A DNA stretch of 64,000 nucleotides, taken from contig CAVZRJ010000003.1 of NCBI GenBank assembly GCA_963777665.1, positions 562,499-626,498 of the forward strand. The letters are read 5' to 3'. Source of the stretch: Bog-756 sp963777665 (GTDB lineage: Bacteria > Actinomycetota > Acidimicrobiia > Acidimicrobiales > RAAP-2). Below, in pieces: positions 11,536-19,771 of the stretch (position 1 is its first letter; the number at the start of each line of letters is the position of its first letter). A program made the translations under genes and the position numbers. The notes beneath the pieces were generated by a model. The model searched no databases, was not told where the DNA came from, and worked only from the letters and a program-made list of their open reading frames with translations.

Positions 11536-12279
11536 ATGAAGGGCGTCATCCTCGCCGGCGGGACCGGCTCGCGACTCCACCCGCTCACCAGGATCACCAA
11601 CAAGCACCTGCTGCCGATCTACGACCGGCCGATGATCAACTGGGGCATCGAGGCACTGGTCAACGCAGGGATCACCGAGATCATGCTGGTCACCGGTGGT
11701 ACCCACGCCGGTGAGTTCCTCCGCCTGCTCGGGAACGGGCACGAGTTCGGCATCGACCGGCTGAGCTACGGCTACCAGGATCGTCCCGGCGGCATCGCAG
11801 AGGCCCTCGGCCTGGCGACCCGTTTCGTCGACGGTGATCCGGTGCTGGTGATGCTCGCCGACAACATCGTGGAGGGATCGATCCGGCCGATGGTCGAGGC
11901 CTTCCGTACGGATCCGTCCGGAGCGCGCATCCTGCTCACACCCGTCGAGGAGGACGAGCACCTGCGCCACCTGGGCGTCCCCACATTCGACGGGGACAAG
12001 CGGGTGATCGGGATCACCGAGAAACCCGAGCAACCCGCCTCCAAGTTCGGGGTGACCGGCATCTACTGCTACGACGCCGACGTCTTCGACGTGATTCCGA
12101 CCCTGGTCCCCTCCGGGCGTGGCGAGCTCGAGATCACCGACGTCAACAACCACTACATCGGCCTCGGCTCGATGGCCTACGACGTGCTCGAGGGGTTCTG
12201 GGGCGACGCCGGCGAGTCGATCGACGCCTATTACACGGTGAACGACTTCGTCCGGACCCACGGGGCCAACAAGGGCTGA
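11536..12279 (+). CDS. Sugar-1-phosphate nucleotidyltransferase (RmlA-like, short form)
   Basis: A 247-residue nucleotidyltransferase beginning MKGVILAGGTGSRLHPLT, the nucleotide-binding signature of glucose-1-phosphate thymidylyltransferases. It also has LPIYDRPMINWGIE, the LADNI metal-binding region and the substrate loop ITEKPEQPASKFGVTGIYCYD. It should make a dTDP- or UDP-sugar for envelope polysaccharides. It is about 40 residues shorter than RmlA of enterobacteria, lacking the C-terminal allosteric region. No rmlBCD genes lie in the window, so the exact nucleotide and sugar are uncertain. Confidence 0.85.
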   Translation: MKGVILAGGTGSRLHPLTRITNKHLLPIYDRPMINWGIEALVNAGITEIMLVTGGTHAGEFLRLLGNGHEFGIDRLSYGYQDRPGGIAEALGLATRFVDGDPVLVMLADNIVEGSIRPMVEAFRTDPSGARILLTPVEEDEHLRHLGVPTFDGDKRVIGITEKPEQPASKFGVTGIYCYDADVFDVIPTLVPSGRGELEITDVNNHYIGLGSMAYDVLEGFWGDAGESIDAYYTVNDFVRTHGANKG

Positions 12280-12310
12280 CCGGCGGATCGGCCGGGCAGG
12301 TGCTCCGGAA

Positions 12311-13967
12311 CTACGAGAGGGCGACGCCCGCCCACTCTGCGGTCTCGGCGCGGTGGCGCGCGTAGTCGACCTTGCCGGACGGCGACCGCCCGATGGTCGC
12401 GACGAAGCGGACCTGGCGAGGGGCCTTGAAGCTGGCGAGCCGGCCCTTCACGTGCTCGATGACCGTCTCGGGGGCGACCGACCCCTCCGGGATCCCGTCC
12501 GCGAGCTGCACGACCGCCACGATCTCTTCGCCGAAGCGTTCGCTCGGCATCCCCACCACGACCGCGTCCAGCACGCCCTCGAGTGTCTTGACCACCTCCT
12601 CGACCTCCTCCGGGTAGACCTTCTCGCCCCCGGTGTTGATGCACACCGATCCCCGGCCGAGCAGGTGGATGGAGCCGTCACCCCGGACCTCGGCGTAGTC
12701 GCCGGGCACCGAGTAGCGCGACCCTCCGATACACGCGGAAGGTGGCGGCCGATTTGACCTCGTCCTTGTAGTAGCCGACCGGGATGCGCCCGCCCAGTGC
12801 CAGGACCCCGGTCCGCCCCGAGCCCGGTTCGACGTCCCGTCCCTCGGCGTCGATGACCCGTACGTCTTCGCCGAGGGTGAACCGGGCCGTCTCGGCCGCC
12901 GCCCCCGCGGAAGAGACCGACGAGCCCATCCCGAGCGCCTCCGAGGAGGAGAAGGCGTCGACCAGCAGCATCCCGGCATGGTGGGCGAGCAGCCCACGCT
13001 TGGTCTGCTCGCTCCACATGACGCCCGAGGAGACGATGCCGACCAGGCTCGAGAGGTCCCAGCGTCCGGGGTGGGCGTCCAGCATGGCGAGGATCGGCTT
13101 GGCGAACGCGTCACCCACGATGATGAGGCCGTTGACCCGTTCGCGCTCGACCGCGTCGAGGAGCTCGACCGGATCGAGCTGGCGGGAGGGGAGGATCACC
13201 ACCCGCCCCCCCTCGCTCATGCACTCCATCGCGGTGAACCCACCGGTGCCGTGCATGAAGGGGCAGGCCGGCAACAGGGACATGCCCGGTCCATGGGCGG
13301 CCAGCTCGGCGCGCACTGCGGCGATGCCCCCGTCGGCCGGATAATGGCGGAACCCGCCGCCGTTGAGCCGCGCGAACAGGTCGTCCTGGCGCCACATGAC
13401 CCCCTTGGGCATGCCGGTGGTACCACCGGTGTAGAGGATGTGGAGGTCGTCGGGGCTGCGCCCCCACGGGCCGCGCACCGACCGGTGACCGTCGCCCGCC
13501 GTCGCGGTTCCGGTCGTCTCGGCCGCTTCTTCGTAGGGCACGGCCCACACCGGGCAGGTGGCCGTTCCGTCATCGACCCAGAGCCAGCTGCGCACACCGG
13601 GGAGGCGGGAGCGGATCCGTTCGATCCGGTCGACGAACGTCCCGTGGAAGACGACCGCGACGGTGTCGGCGTTCTCCCAGAGGTAGAGGAGCTCGTCGTC
13701 CGCGTACCGGTAGTTCGTGTTGATCGGGACCAGCCCGGCCTTGTAGCAGGCGAAGGCCGTCTCGAGGTACTCGGGGCCGTTGTAGAGGTAGAGGGCCACC
13801 TTGTCCTGGTGGGAGACGCCGGCCCCGAGCAGCCAGCGAGCCACACCGTCCGCTCGCTGGTCGAATGCGCCCCAAGTGCGGAGGAGAGGGCCGTGGACGA
13901 TGGCGGGCGCGGCCGGCTGCACGTCGGCCACCGTCTCCCAGACGTCGGCGTAGTTCCAGCTGGTCAC
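12311..13967 (-). CDS. Acyl-CoA synthetase (AMP-forming, FadD type), frame broken once near 12731
   Basis: An AMP-dependent ligase activating a fatty or steroid-type acid with ATP and CoA. It has the P-loop YTGGTTGMPKGVMW, the A5 region (VDAFSSSEALGMGSS) and, in the other frame, the C-terminal domain with GRGSVCINTGGEKVYPEEVE and the catalytic lysine SPSGKVDYA. One extra base near 12731 separates the two parts; removing it gives ...FRVIGGSRYSVPGDYAE... and a normal protein of 551 residues, so a consensus error is likely. GTG 13967 follows CAGGAG. It is divergent from an acyl-CoA dehydrogenase, suggesting a shared pathway. FadD19-like relatives act on steroid side chains, but the substrate here is unknown. 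Confidence 0.85.
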
Positions 13968-14055
13968 CGCGGCTCCTGTCCCCCCTGCCCTTTCGGGCCG
14001 TCTCGGCACGGCCCGTTCCCGGCCCCTCGTCCCGGCCGGAACGACCGCTGCAGCC

Positions 14056-14061
14056 TACGCT
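14056..14061 (+). promoter_or_regulatory. Leaderless-type -10 element TACGCT, overlapping an opposite-strand TAGGCT
   Basis: TACGCT ends seven bases before GTG 14069. On the opposite strand TAGGCT occupies 14057-14052 and could serve the divergent ligase with a leader of about 75-80 nt. The two hexamers share two bases, so the promoters may exclude each other. Confidence 0.4.
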
Positions 14062-14068
14062 GGCCGGC

Positions 14069-15208
14069 GTGGACTTCGCGCTCCCCGTCGACGACGACCC
14101 GCGCCGGGCCGAGGTGCGTACCTGGCTCGAGCGACACCCCGCCCCGACCGGTGGCGAGCTCGCCGGGCGGGGACTGGTCGCCCCCCACTGGCCGGTCCCC
14201 TACGGGCTCGGGGCCGACCCGACCCTCCAGCTCGTGGTCGACGACGAGCTGCGGCGGGCCGGTGTCCGCCGCCCCGACAACGCCATCGGCATCGGTTGGG
14301 CCGGACCGACCATCCTGCATGCCGGGACCGAGGACCAAAGGGAGCGCTTCCTGCCGCCGATCCTCTCCGGCGAGGAGATCTGGTGCCAGCTGTTCAGTGA
14401 GCCCGGGGCCGGGTCCGACCTGGCGTCGCTGACCACCCGGGCAGACCTCGACGGTGACGAGTGGGTCGTCCGGGGGTCCAAGGTGTGGACCTCGTACGCG
14501 CACACCGCGGCCTACGGCATCCTGCTCGCCCGCACCGAACCTGACGCCCCTGTCCACCAGGGCATCTCGTACTTCCTGTGCCCGATGGACGCACCGGGGG
14601 TGACCGTGCGCCCGTTGGTCGACATGACCGGTACCCACACCTTCAACGAGGTGTTCCTGGACGAGGTGCGCCTGCCCGCCGACCATCTGGTCGGTCGGCG
14701 CGGCCAGGGCTGGTCGTTGGCCAAGGTGACCCTGGCCAACGAGCGGGTCTCGCTGTCGGGAGCGGGGTCCATCTGGGGGATGGGCCCGACCGCCGAGGAC
14801 CTCATCGCGGCGGTCCGCCGGACCGGCGGTGCCGCCGACCCGCTGCTCCGCCAGCGCCTCGCCCGGGTCTGGGGAGAGGGGGAGATCCTGCGCCTGCTGC
14901 GCCTGCGCACCGTCTCGGCCGCGGTGGCGGGTGAGACACCCGGACCGGAAGCGTCCGTGCGCAAGGCGCTCGCCGACGAGCACGGCCAGCACGTGATGGC
15001 GGTCGCCCGCGACCTGGCCGGCGCCTCCGGCATGCTGGCGGGGAGCGGACCGTTCGCGGCGGGTGACCCGGCCGGGTGGCCCGACGCCATCTGGAGCTTC
15101 GGCTATCTGTTCTCGCCGGCCCTCACCATCGGGGGCGGCACCGCCGAGGTGCAGCGCAACATCATCGCCGAGCGAACGCTCGGGCTTCCGCACGAGTCGT
15201 CGGGCTGA
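14069..15208 (+). CDS. Acyl-CoA dehydrogenase
   Basis: A 379-residue flavoprotein dehydrogenase of the FadE type. It has the FAD/substrate motif LFSEPGAGSDLASLTTRA near residue 110, GSKVWTSYAHTA near 140 and the C-terminal family signature GGGTAEVQRNIIAERTLGLP. It would oxidise an acyl-CoA to the 2-enoyl-CoA. The N-terminal alpha domain is somewhat short. The GTG start is chosen from leaderless spacing to TACGCT. The acyl-CoA ligase is divergent 101 bases away, consistent with an activate-then-desaturate pair. Confidence 0.9.
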   Translation: MDFALPVDDDPRRAEVRTWLERHPAPTGGELAGRGLVAPHWPVPYGLGADPTLQLVVDDELRRAGVRRPDNAIGIGWAGPTILHAGTEDQRERFLPPILSGEEIWCQLFSEPGAGSDLASLTTRADLDGDEWVVRGSKVWTSYAHTAAYGILLARTEPDAPVHQGISYFLCPMDAPGVTVRPLVDMTGTHTFNEVFLDEVRLPADHLVGRRGQGWSLAKVTLANERVSLSGAGSIWGMGPTAEDLIAAVRRTGGAADPLLRQRLARVWGEGEILRLLRLRTVSAAVAGETPGPEASVRKALADEHGQHVMAVARDLAGASGMLAGSGPFAAGDPAGWPDAIWSFGYLFSPALTIGGGTAEVQRNIIAERTLGLPHESSG

Positions 15209-15235
15209 GCGACGCGCTCGACCGGGGAGCCGGGG

Positions 15236-15712
15236 TCAGCGGACGAGCGGGCCGGCGTCCTCGTACCCCTGGCGCACCCCCTGGCCGGCGAGGGCGGCCA
15301 GCCGTCCTGGTTCGTAGAGCATCCAGTAGGCGTTGCGGGCGTGCCTGCGGGACCGGTTCACACAGACCACGGCCAGCGCGGCCGGATCCTCCTCCTCGCT
15401 CTCGTGCACGAAGACCTCGAGGATGTGGGTGGACGTCATGAGCTGGGCCAGCATGATCCCCTGGGACGCCTCGTGGGCGCAGACCTGGTCGATGGCGGCC
15501 CGGCCGGGCATCCCGAGCGCGACCACGATGCGACACTCCTCGCCTTCGATGATGCGCTTGCAGGCCACGCCGAGGTCCTTGAACCCGGGCACGGTGCGGT
15601 GGACCACCTCGAAGGTCGTGCCGTATCCCGGGCAGGTCTCGAGCTCGGCGACGGCCTCGGCACCCATGTCGAAGCGGGCGAACATGGTGTCGACGACCCC
15701 GATCCGGTCCAT
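15236..15712 (-). CDS. ribC: Riboflavin synthase, archaeal type (RibC/MJ1184-like)
   Basis: A 158-residue protein that aligns by eye along its length with archaeal riboflavin synthases, which are paralogues of lumazine synthase and unrelated to the trimeric bacterial RibE. Matching blocks are GVVDTMFARFDM, RTVPGFKDLGVACKR, VVALGMPGRAAIDQVCAHEA, LMTSTHILEVFVHE and GQGVRQGYEDAGP. The expected reaction is dismutation of 6,7-dimethyl-8-ribityllumazine to riboflavin. It stands alone between an acyl-CoA dehydrogenase and bioD with no other rib gene nearby. The start ATG 15712 gives the normal family length. Transfer from archaea or an old lineage-specific replacement are both possible. Confidence 0.85.
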   Translation of the reverse strand: MDRIGVVDTMFARFDMGAEAVAELETCPGYGTTFEVVHRTVPGFKDLGVACKRIIEGEECRIVVALGMPGRAAIDQVCAHEASQGIMLAQLMTSTHILEVFVHESEEEDPAALAVVCVNRSRRHARNAYWMLYEPGRLAALAGQGVRQGYEDAGPLVR

Positions 15713-15825
15713 GCCCGCATCCTACCGGGGACCCCTGCACGCACCCACCGGTCGCCTGCGCATGCCGGTTCGAGGCGGTCCGGCCGGGTCGACCGTCCGC
15801 GCGCTGGTCGGCAAGACTCGCGGCG

Positions 15826-16524
15826 ATGAGCGTGCGACCGGAACGGATCGTCCTGGTGTGCGGCACGGGGACCGAGGTGGGAAAGACCTGGGTCGCAGCG
15901 CGCCTGTTCCGCGAGCTCCGCTCGCGTGGGATCACCGTCGCCGCCCGCAAGCCGGCCCAGTCCTTCGACATCGACGGGGTCGGCGCCCGGCTCGGTGGGC
16001 CGACCGACGCCGAGGTGCTGGGGAGCGCCTCCGGCGAGCACCCCGACCGGGTCTGCCACTCCTTCCGCTCCTACCACCGGGCCATGGCGCCCCCGATGGC
16101 CGCCGAGGCACTCGGGCTGCCACCCTTCACCGTCGACGACCTGGTGTCGGAGCTCGAGTGGCCGGACCACCCGGTCGGGGTCGGGTTGGTCGAGGTGGCC
16201 GGCGGAGTGCGCTCGCCCCAGGCGGTCGACGGGGATGGCACCGACGTGGTCGCCAGGCTCCGTCCCGACCTGGTGGTCCTCGTGGCCGACGCCGGCCTCG
16301 GGACCATCAACACCGTGCGGCTCTCGATGGACGCCCTGGTCGCGGCCGGCGACGGCGGACCGCCCGTCCCGGTGGTCGTGCTCGACCGGTTCGACAGCCG
16401 TCACGAGATCCACTGCCGCAACCTCGAGTGGCTCGCCGAGCGCGACGGCTACCGGGTGATCACCCTGCCCGGGGAGGAGAGCGCCCTCGCCGACCTGGTG
16501 GTCAGAGTCCGGTCGGCCGGTTGA
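15826..16524 (+). CDS. bioD: Dethiobiotin synthase
   Basis: A 232-residue P-loop enzyme with VLVCGTGTEVGKTWVAARL at the N-terminus (Walker A), then ARKPAQSFD and the VEVAGGVRSP loop. It is the BioD family that closes the ureido ring of dethiobiotin from 7,8-diaminopelargonate, CO2 and ATP. The family usually reads T-D-T-x-x-G-K-T; here the loop is GTGTEVGKT. The gene is about 10 kb from bioB and no bioA or bioF lies in the window, so biotin genes are scattered. Its 3' end overlaps the convergent SDR gene by 23 bases. Confidence 0.85.
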   Translation: MSVRPERIVLVCGTGTEVGKTWVAARLFRELRSRGITVAARKPAQSFDIDGVGARLGGPTDAEVLGSASGEHPDRVCHSFRSYHRAMAPPMAAEALGLPPFTVDDLVSELEWPDHPVGVGLVEVAGGVRSPQAVDGDGTDVVARLRPDLVVLVADAGLGTINTVRLSMDALVAAGDGGPPVPVVVLDRFDSRHEIHCRNLEWLAERDGYRVITLPGEESALADLVVRVRSAG

Positions 16525-17362
16525 CGAAACGGCGGGCAGTCGGCGAGTAGAACCAGCCGCCCCCCGCCCGCGTGCCGCCGTCGACGGGGATGTTGTGCCC
16601 GGTCACGAACGCCGAGAGGTCGGAAGCCAGGAAGAGGGCCACCCGGGCCTGGTCCTCGGGAAGCCCGACCCGCCCGACCGGGCACCACGAAGGCCACAGC
16701 CCGTCGGCGCCCCCCGAGCCGTCGACGAGATAGTCGACCTGGGGGGTCTGGGTCAGGTCGGGTCCGATCCCGTTGACCCGCACACCCGACCGCCCAACCG
16801 ACACCGCCAAGCTGGTCGTGAAGTGGGCGACGGCCGCCTTCATCGCTGCGTAGACCGGGTCGGGCGGGTAGCCACGCATCCCCTCGACCGAGTGCACGTT
16901 GACGATGGACCCGCCTCCCGTCTCGACCATGGGCCCGAGGAAGGCGCGGGTGACCGCGAGGACGTGGAGCAGGTTGACCTCGTACATGGCCTGCCACGAC
17001 TCGGGGGACGACACCTCGAACCGGACCAGTGGGCGGTAGTCGCCCACATTGTTGACCAGGACGTCGACCCGGCCATGGGTGTCCAGCACGGCCGCGGCGA
17101 GCGAGTCGACGCCGTGCGCGGTGGTCACGTCGACCAGGTGTGCCCGCGCGATCCCGCCGGAGGCCTCGACCGTGGAGACCACCGCTGCGGCGCGTGCCGG
17201 ATCGACCTCGGCCACCTCCACCCGGGCACCATGGGCGGCGAAGAGCGTGGCGATGGCGGCTCCGATGCCGGCTCCGCCACCGGTGACCACAGCCACCTTC
17301 CCGTCGAGCAGTCGGGTCCAGTCGTCGATCCCGGGGACACCGTCGGGTCGTTGCGGGCTCAT
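16502..17362 (-). CDS. Short-chain dehydrogenase/reductase (SDR)
   Basis: A 286-residue NAD(P)-dependent oxidoreductase. It has the Rossmann motif TGGGAGIGAAIA, the structural NNVG motif, and the catalytic Ser and YxxxK as YAAMK. It ends with the typical SDR tail SAFVTGHNIPVDGGTRAGGG. The ATG is preceded by a strong GAGGAGG site. Classical SDRs act on hydroxyacyl-CoAs, steroids or sugars; here the family gives no specific substrate, though the surrounding acyl-CoA genes hint at lipid metabolism. It is followed on the transcript side by bioD in convergent orientation. Confidence 0.88.
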   Translation of the reverse strand: MSPQRPDGVPGIDDWTRLLDGKVAVVTGGGAGIGAAIATLFAAHGARVEVAEVDPARAAAVVSTVEASGGIARAHLVDVTTAHGVDSLAAAVLDTHGRVDVLVNNVGDYRPLVRFEVSSPESWQAMYEVNLLHVLAVTRAFLGPMVETGGGSIVNVHSVEGMRGYPPDPVYAAMKAAVAHFTTSLAVSVGRSGVRVNGIGPDLTQTPQVDYLVDGSGGADGLWPSWCPVGRVGLPEDQARVALFLASDLSAFVTGHNIPVDGGTRAGGGWFYSPTARRFVNRPTGL

Positions 17363-17420
17363 GGTCCTCCTCGGTGGGCGGCACGGCAGTGGGTAACGGC
17401 TCCCGCCACCTGCTCCTGTC

Positions 17421-18299
17421 TCAGGCCCGGCGGAAGTCGGCCGCAGCCACGACGACCCGTGAGAACGGTCGGGCCAGCGCCCGCAGCTCCGCGCAACCGT
17501 CCTCGCCGAGGGCCTCGTAGCCGTGGGCCGAGAGGCGGTCGGTGGCTTCTTCGATCTGTGCGCGGACCGTCGATCCCTCCTCGCTGAGGGCGAGGCTCTC
17601 GGCGGTGCCGGCAGGCCGGAGCCAGCCGCGCGACCGGAGGCGGTCGGTGGCGGTCTCCCACGCATCGGGCGGCCAGCCACGCGTCTCGCGCAGGAACCCG
17701 ACCGGCAGCTCCCCGCTGCTCTCGTGCAGGACCAGGGCCTCGACCGGTCCGATCCCGTGGTCGACGAGCTGGGCGAGGTGGCCGTCACCGCGGAACTCGC
17801 GCAGCATCGTCTGGGCGTGCCAGAGGACGAGGTGTGGTGCCTCGGGCCAGGGAAGGCCGGCATGCCCGGCGAAGAGGGGCCTTCCCTCGGGCCGCTCGGC
17901 CGCCCGCTCGGCCGCCCGGCGGGCGAGGGTCGCAGCCCGCAGCATGTCCTCCGAGTCGACCGCCTCGCCCAGCATCCGGCGTAGGGCCTCGCCGGCCGCC
18001 GCAGCGCGCGCCTCGAGTACCCGGGTGGGAGGGCTCGCCTGCCAGACACCCTCCATCGCCGCGTGGACGAGCGTCGGCGAGAAGTTGAAGAAGGTGGCGA
18101 CCACGGTGTCGGCACTCACCGCACCCATCGGCGCGGCGCGTGAGGCGAAATAGCCCGACTGCCCCTGCAGGCCGAGGCTCCGGAAGGACGCATCCGCCTC
18201 GGGGGCGAAGTAGACCATGTTGTGGAGGGGCTCGAGGGTGCGCCAGGTCTTGCGGGCTGTGAGCCCGGGCAGGGGCGTGGTCGGGGCGTGTGTGGCCAT
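17421..18299 (-). CDS. SCO6745-family protein (helix-turn-helix type, function unknown)
   Basis: A 292-residue protein starting MATHAPTTPLPGLTARKTWR. The N-terminal LEPLHNMVYFAPEADASF and the later LVLWHAQTMLREFRGDGH are typical of the actinobacterial SCO6745 family, whose C-terminal part resembles a MarR-like winged helix (near RLRSRGWLRPAGTAESLALSEEG). There is no membrane segment. It lies just upstream of the SDR gene on the same strand with a gap of 58 bases, so the two may be cotranscribed. Its role is unknown; a regulatory or small-molecule binding role is inferred only from the fold. Confidence 0.7.
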   Translation of the reverse strand: MATHAPTTPLPGLTARKTWRTLEPLHNMVYFAPEADASFRSLGLQGQSGYFASRAAPMGAVSADTVVATFFNFSPTLVHAAMEGVWQASPPTRVLEARAAAAGEALRRMLGEAVDSEDMLRAATLARRAAERAAERPEGRPLFAGHAGLPWPEAPHLVLWHAQTMLREFRGDGHLAQLVDHGIGPVEALVLHESSGELPVGFLRETRGWPPDAWETATDRLRSRGWLRPAGTAESLALSEEGSTVRAQIEEATDRLSAHGYEALGEDGCAELRALARPFSRVVVAAADFRRA

Positions 18300-18364
18300 G
18301 GACCACGGTAACCCGGGCGCGGCGCGACGGGAGGTCCCGGGAGGGACCGGTCCGGAGCACCCCG

Positions 18365-18370
18365 TATAGT
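18365..18370 (+). promoter_or_regulatory. Candidate -10 element TATAGT
   Basis: TATAGT is a near-consensus -10 located about 78 bases before the small NfeD-like gene and pointing toward the NfeD-like/SPFH pair. A clear -35 is not visible. Confidence 0.4.
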
Positions 18371-18447
18371 TGGAGCGAGCAGCGCGCATCGTTGGGGTAC
18401 GGGAGGACGGGGGCGTGGTCGGTCGGGGCCGGAAACAGGAGACGGCG

Positions 18448-18660
18448 ATGTTGAACGGAGTGCCGGGCATGATCGGCGAGACGGCGGTGGTGACCAAAGA
18501 GGTCACCGACCGCCACCTGCCCGGTTCGGTCCTCGCCCGCGGGGAGACCTGGTTCGCCGTCTCGCTGTTCCCGGGGACCACCATCGCGCCGGGCACCACC
18601 GTGGTCGTGGCCGATGTCGACCGCGGACTGCTCGTGGTGTACCCGACCGACGCCGGCTGA
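18448..18660 (+). CDS. NfeD-like OB-fold protein (soluble domain only)
   Basis: A 70-residue protein beginning MLNGVPGMIGETAVVTKEV and ending VVVADVDRGLLVVYPTDAG, matching the C-terminal OB-fold domain of NfeD proteins. The N-terminal protease and membrane segments of full NfeD are missing. AGGAG lies seven bases before ATG 18448. NfeD proteins are the usual genomic partners of SPFH/stomatin proteins, and an SPFH gene follows 90 bases downstream, which strengthens the call. It probably contacts the membrane complex of its neighbour. Confidence 0.65.
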   Translation: MLNGVPGMIGETAVVTKEVTDRHLPGSVLARGETWFAVSLFPGTTIAPGTTVVVADVDRGLLVVYPTDAG

Positions 18661-18750
18661 GCTCGACCGCGCGGGTCCGGAGGGCGCACTGCCCCCCTGC
18701 GCCGCACTGGGGTGTGCCGGTGCGTAAGGTGGGGGGAGGAGGTGGTCGTC

Positions 18751-19752
18751 ATGATCATCGGTTCAGCTGCAGCGTCCGTCGCGGTGGCGGTAGTCGGGTT
18801 CTTCGTCTTCGCCTTCATCGTCATCTTCCTGAAGTCCTCCCTCAAGGTGGTCCAGCAGGGGTGCGTCGGGGTGGTCAAGCGCTTCGGCGAATTCCGGAAC
18901 ATCAAGCAGCCCGGGCTGCACGTGCTCATGCCCCTCGCCGACCGCATGGACAAGGTGGACATCCGGGAGTTCCCACGGACCGGTGACCAGCAGGCCGTGA
19001 TCACCAAGGACAATGTCTCGCTGTGGGTCAGCGCGACCATCTTCTGCCAGGTGACCGATGTGAAGCTGGCCCTCTTCGAAGTCAACGACTTCGGGTTGGC
19101 CATCGACCAGATGGCGCGTACCGCGCTGCGCGCCGTGTTCGGTGAGCTGACCCTCGACCAGTCGCTCTCCGAGCGCGAGACGATCAACACCAAGATGCAG
19201 GACCACATGGCAGAGGCCACCCTCAAGTGGGGGGTCCGCCTCAACCGCATCGAGATCCTCGACATCACCCCTCCCAACAACGTGCTGCAGGCCATGTCGG
19301 AACAGAAGGAGGCCGAGCAGCACAAGCGGGCTGCGATCTTGAAGTCGGAGGGGGAGCAGCAGTCGGCCATCAACAGTGCCCAGGGGCGCAAGCAGGCCAA
19401 CGTGCTCGAAGCCGAGGGGCAGAAGCAGGCCTCGATTCTCGCCGCCGAAGCTCAGAAGCAGGTCCTCGAACTGCGCGCCGACGGCGAGAAGCGCGCCGCC
19501 CAGCTGCGCGGCGAGGGGGAGGCCGCCGCACTCGGGGCCATCGACAAGGCAGAGGTCAAGCCCAACACCCTGGCCATCATGCAGCTGCGCGCCCTGCAGG
19601 CCGTCGCCACCTCGCCCAACTCGAAGATCGTGGTGCCCTACGAGGCCGCCGGCCTGGTCGGGGCGGCGGAGGCCCTGGTGGGGGTCATCAAGGACGTCGG
19701 CATTCCGGTCGAGCCCGTCGCTGACAACGGAAAGGCCCGCCAGCCCACCTGA
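18751..19752 (+). CDS. SPFH/band 7 (stomatin-prohibitin) membrane protein
   Basis: A 333-residue protein: an N-terminal membrane segment (residues 5-28), the SPFH domain from KVVQQGCVGVVKRFGEF to about residue 200, and a long charged heptad-like coiled coil (AEQHKRAAILKSEGEQQSA to about 275). It then ends with an ALQAVATSPNSKIVVPYEA segment. Such proteins form large ring or cage assemblies in membrane microdomains and modulate proteases or membrane organisation. GGAGGAGG precedes ATG 18751. The upstream NfeD-like protein is the expected partner. Confidence 0.88.
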   Translation: MIIGSAAASVAVAVVGFFVFAFIVIFLKSSLKVVQQGCVGVVKRFGEFRNIKQPGLHVLMPLADRMDKVDIREFPRTGDQQAVITKDNVSLWVSATIFCQVTDVKLALFEVNDFGLAIDQMARTALRAVFGELTLDQSLSERETINTKMQDHMAEATLKWGVRLNRIEILDITPPNNVLQAMSEQKEAEQHKRAAILKSEGEQQSAINSAQGRKQANVLEAEGQKQASILAAEAQKQVLELRADGEKRAAQLRGEGEAAALGAIDKAEVKPNTLAIMQLRALQAVATSPNSKIVVPYEAAGLVGAAEALVGVIKDVGIPVEPVADNGKARQPT

Positions 19753-19771
19753 GCGCCTGCAACGTTGGCGC

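Noticed and set aside
15760..15800. tRNA-like GGTTCGAGGC segment
   Set aside because: No acceptor or anticodon stems can be drawn around it; no tRNA or rRNA gene was recognised anywhere in the window.
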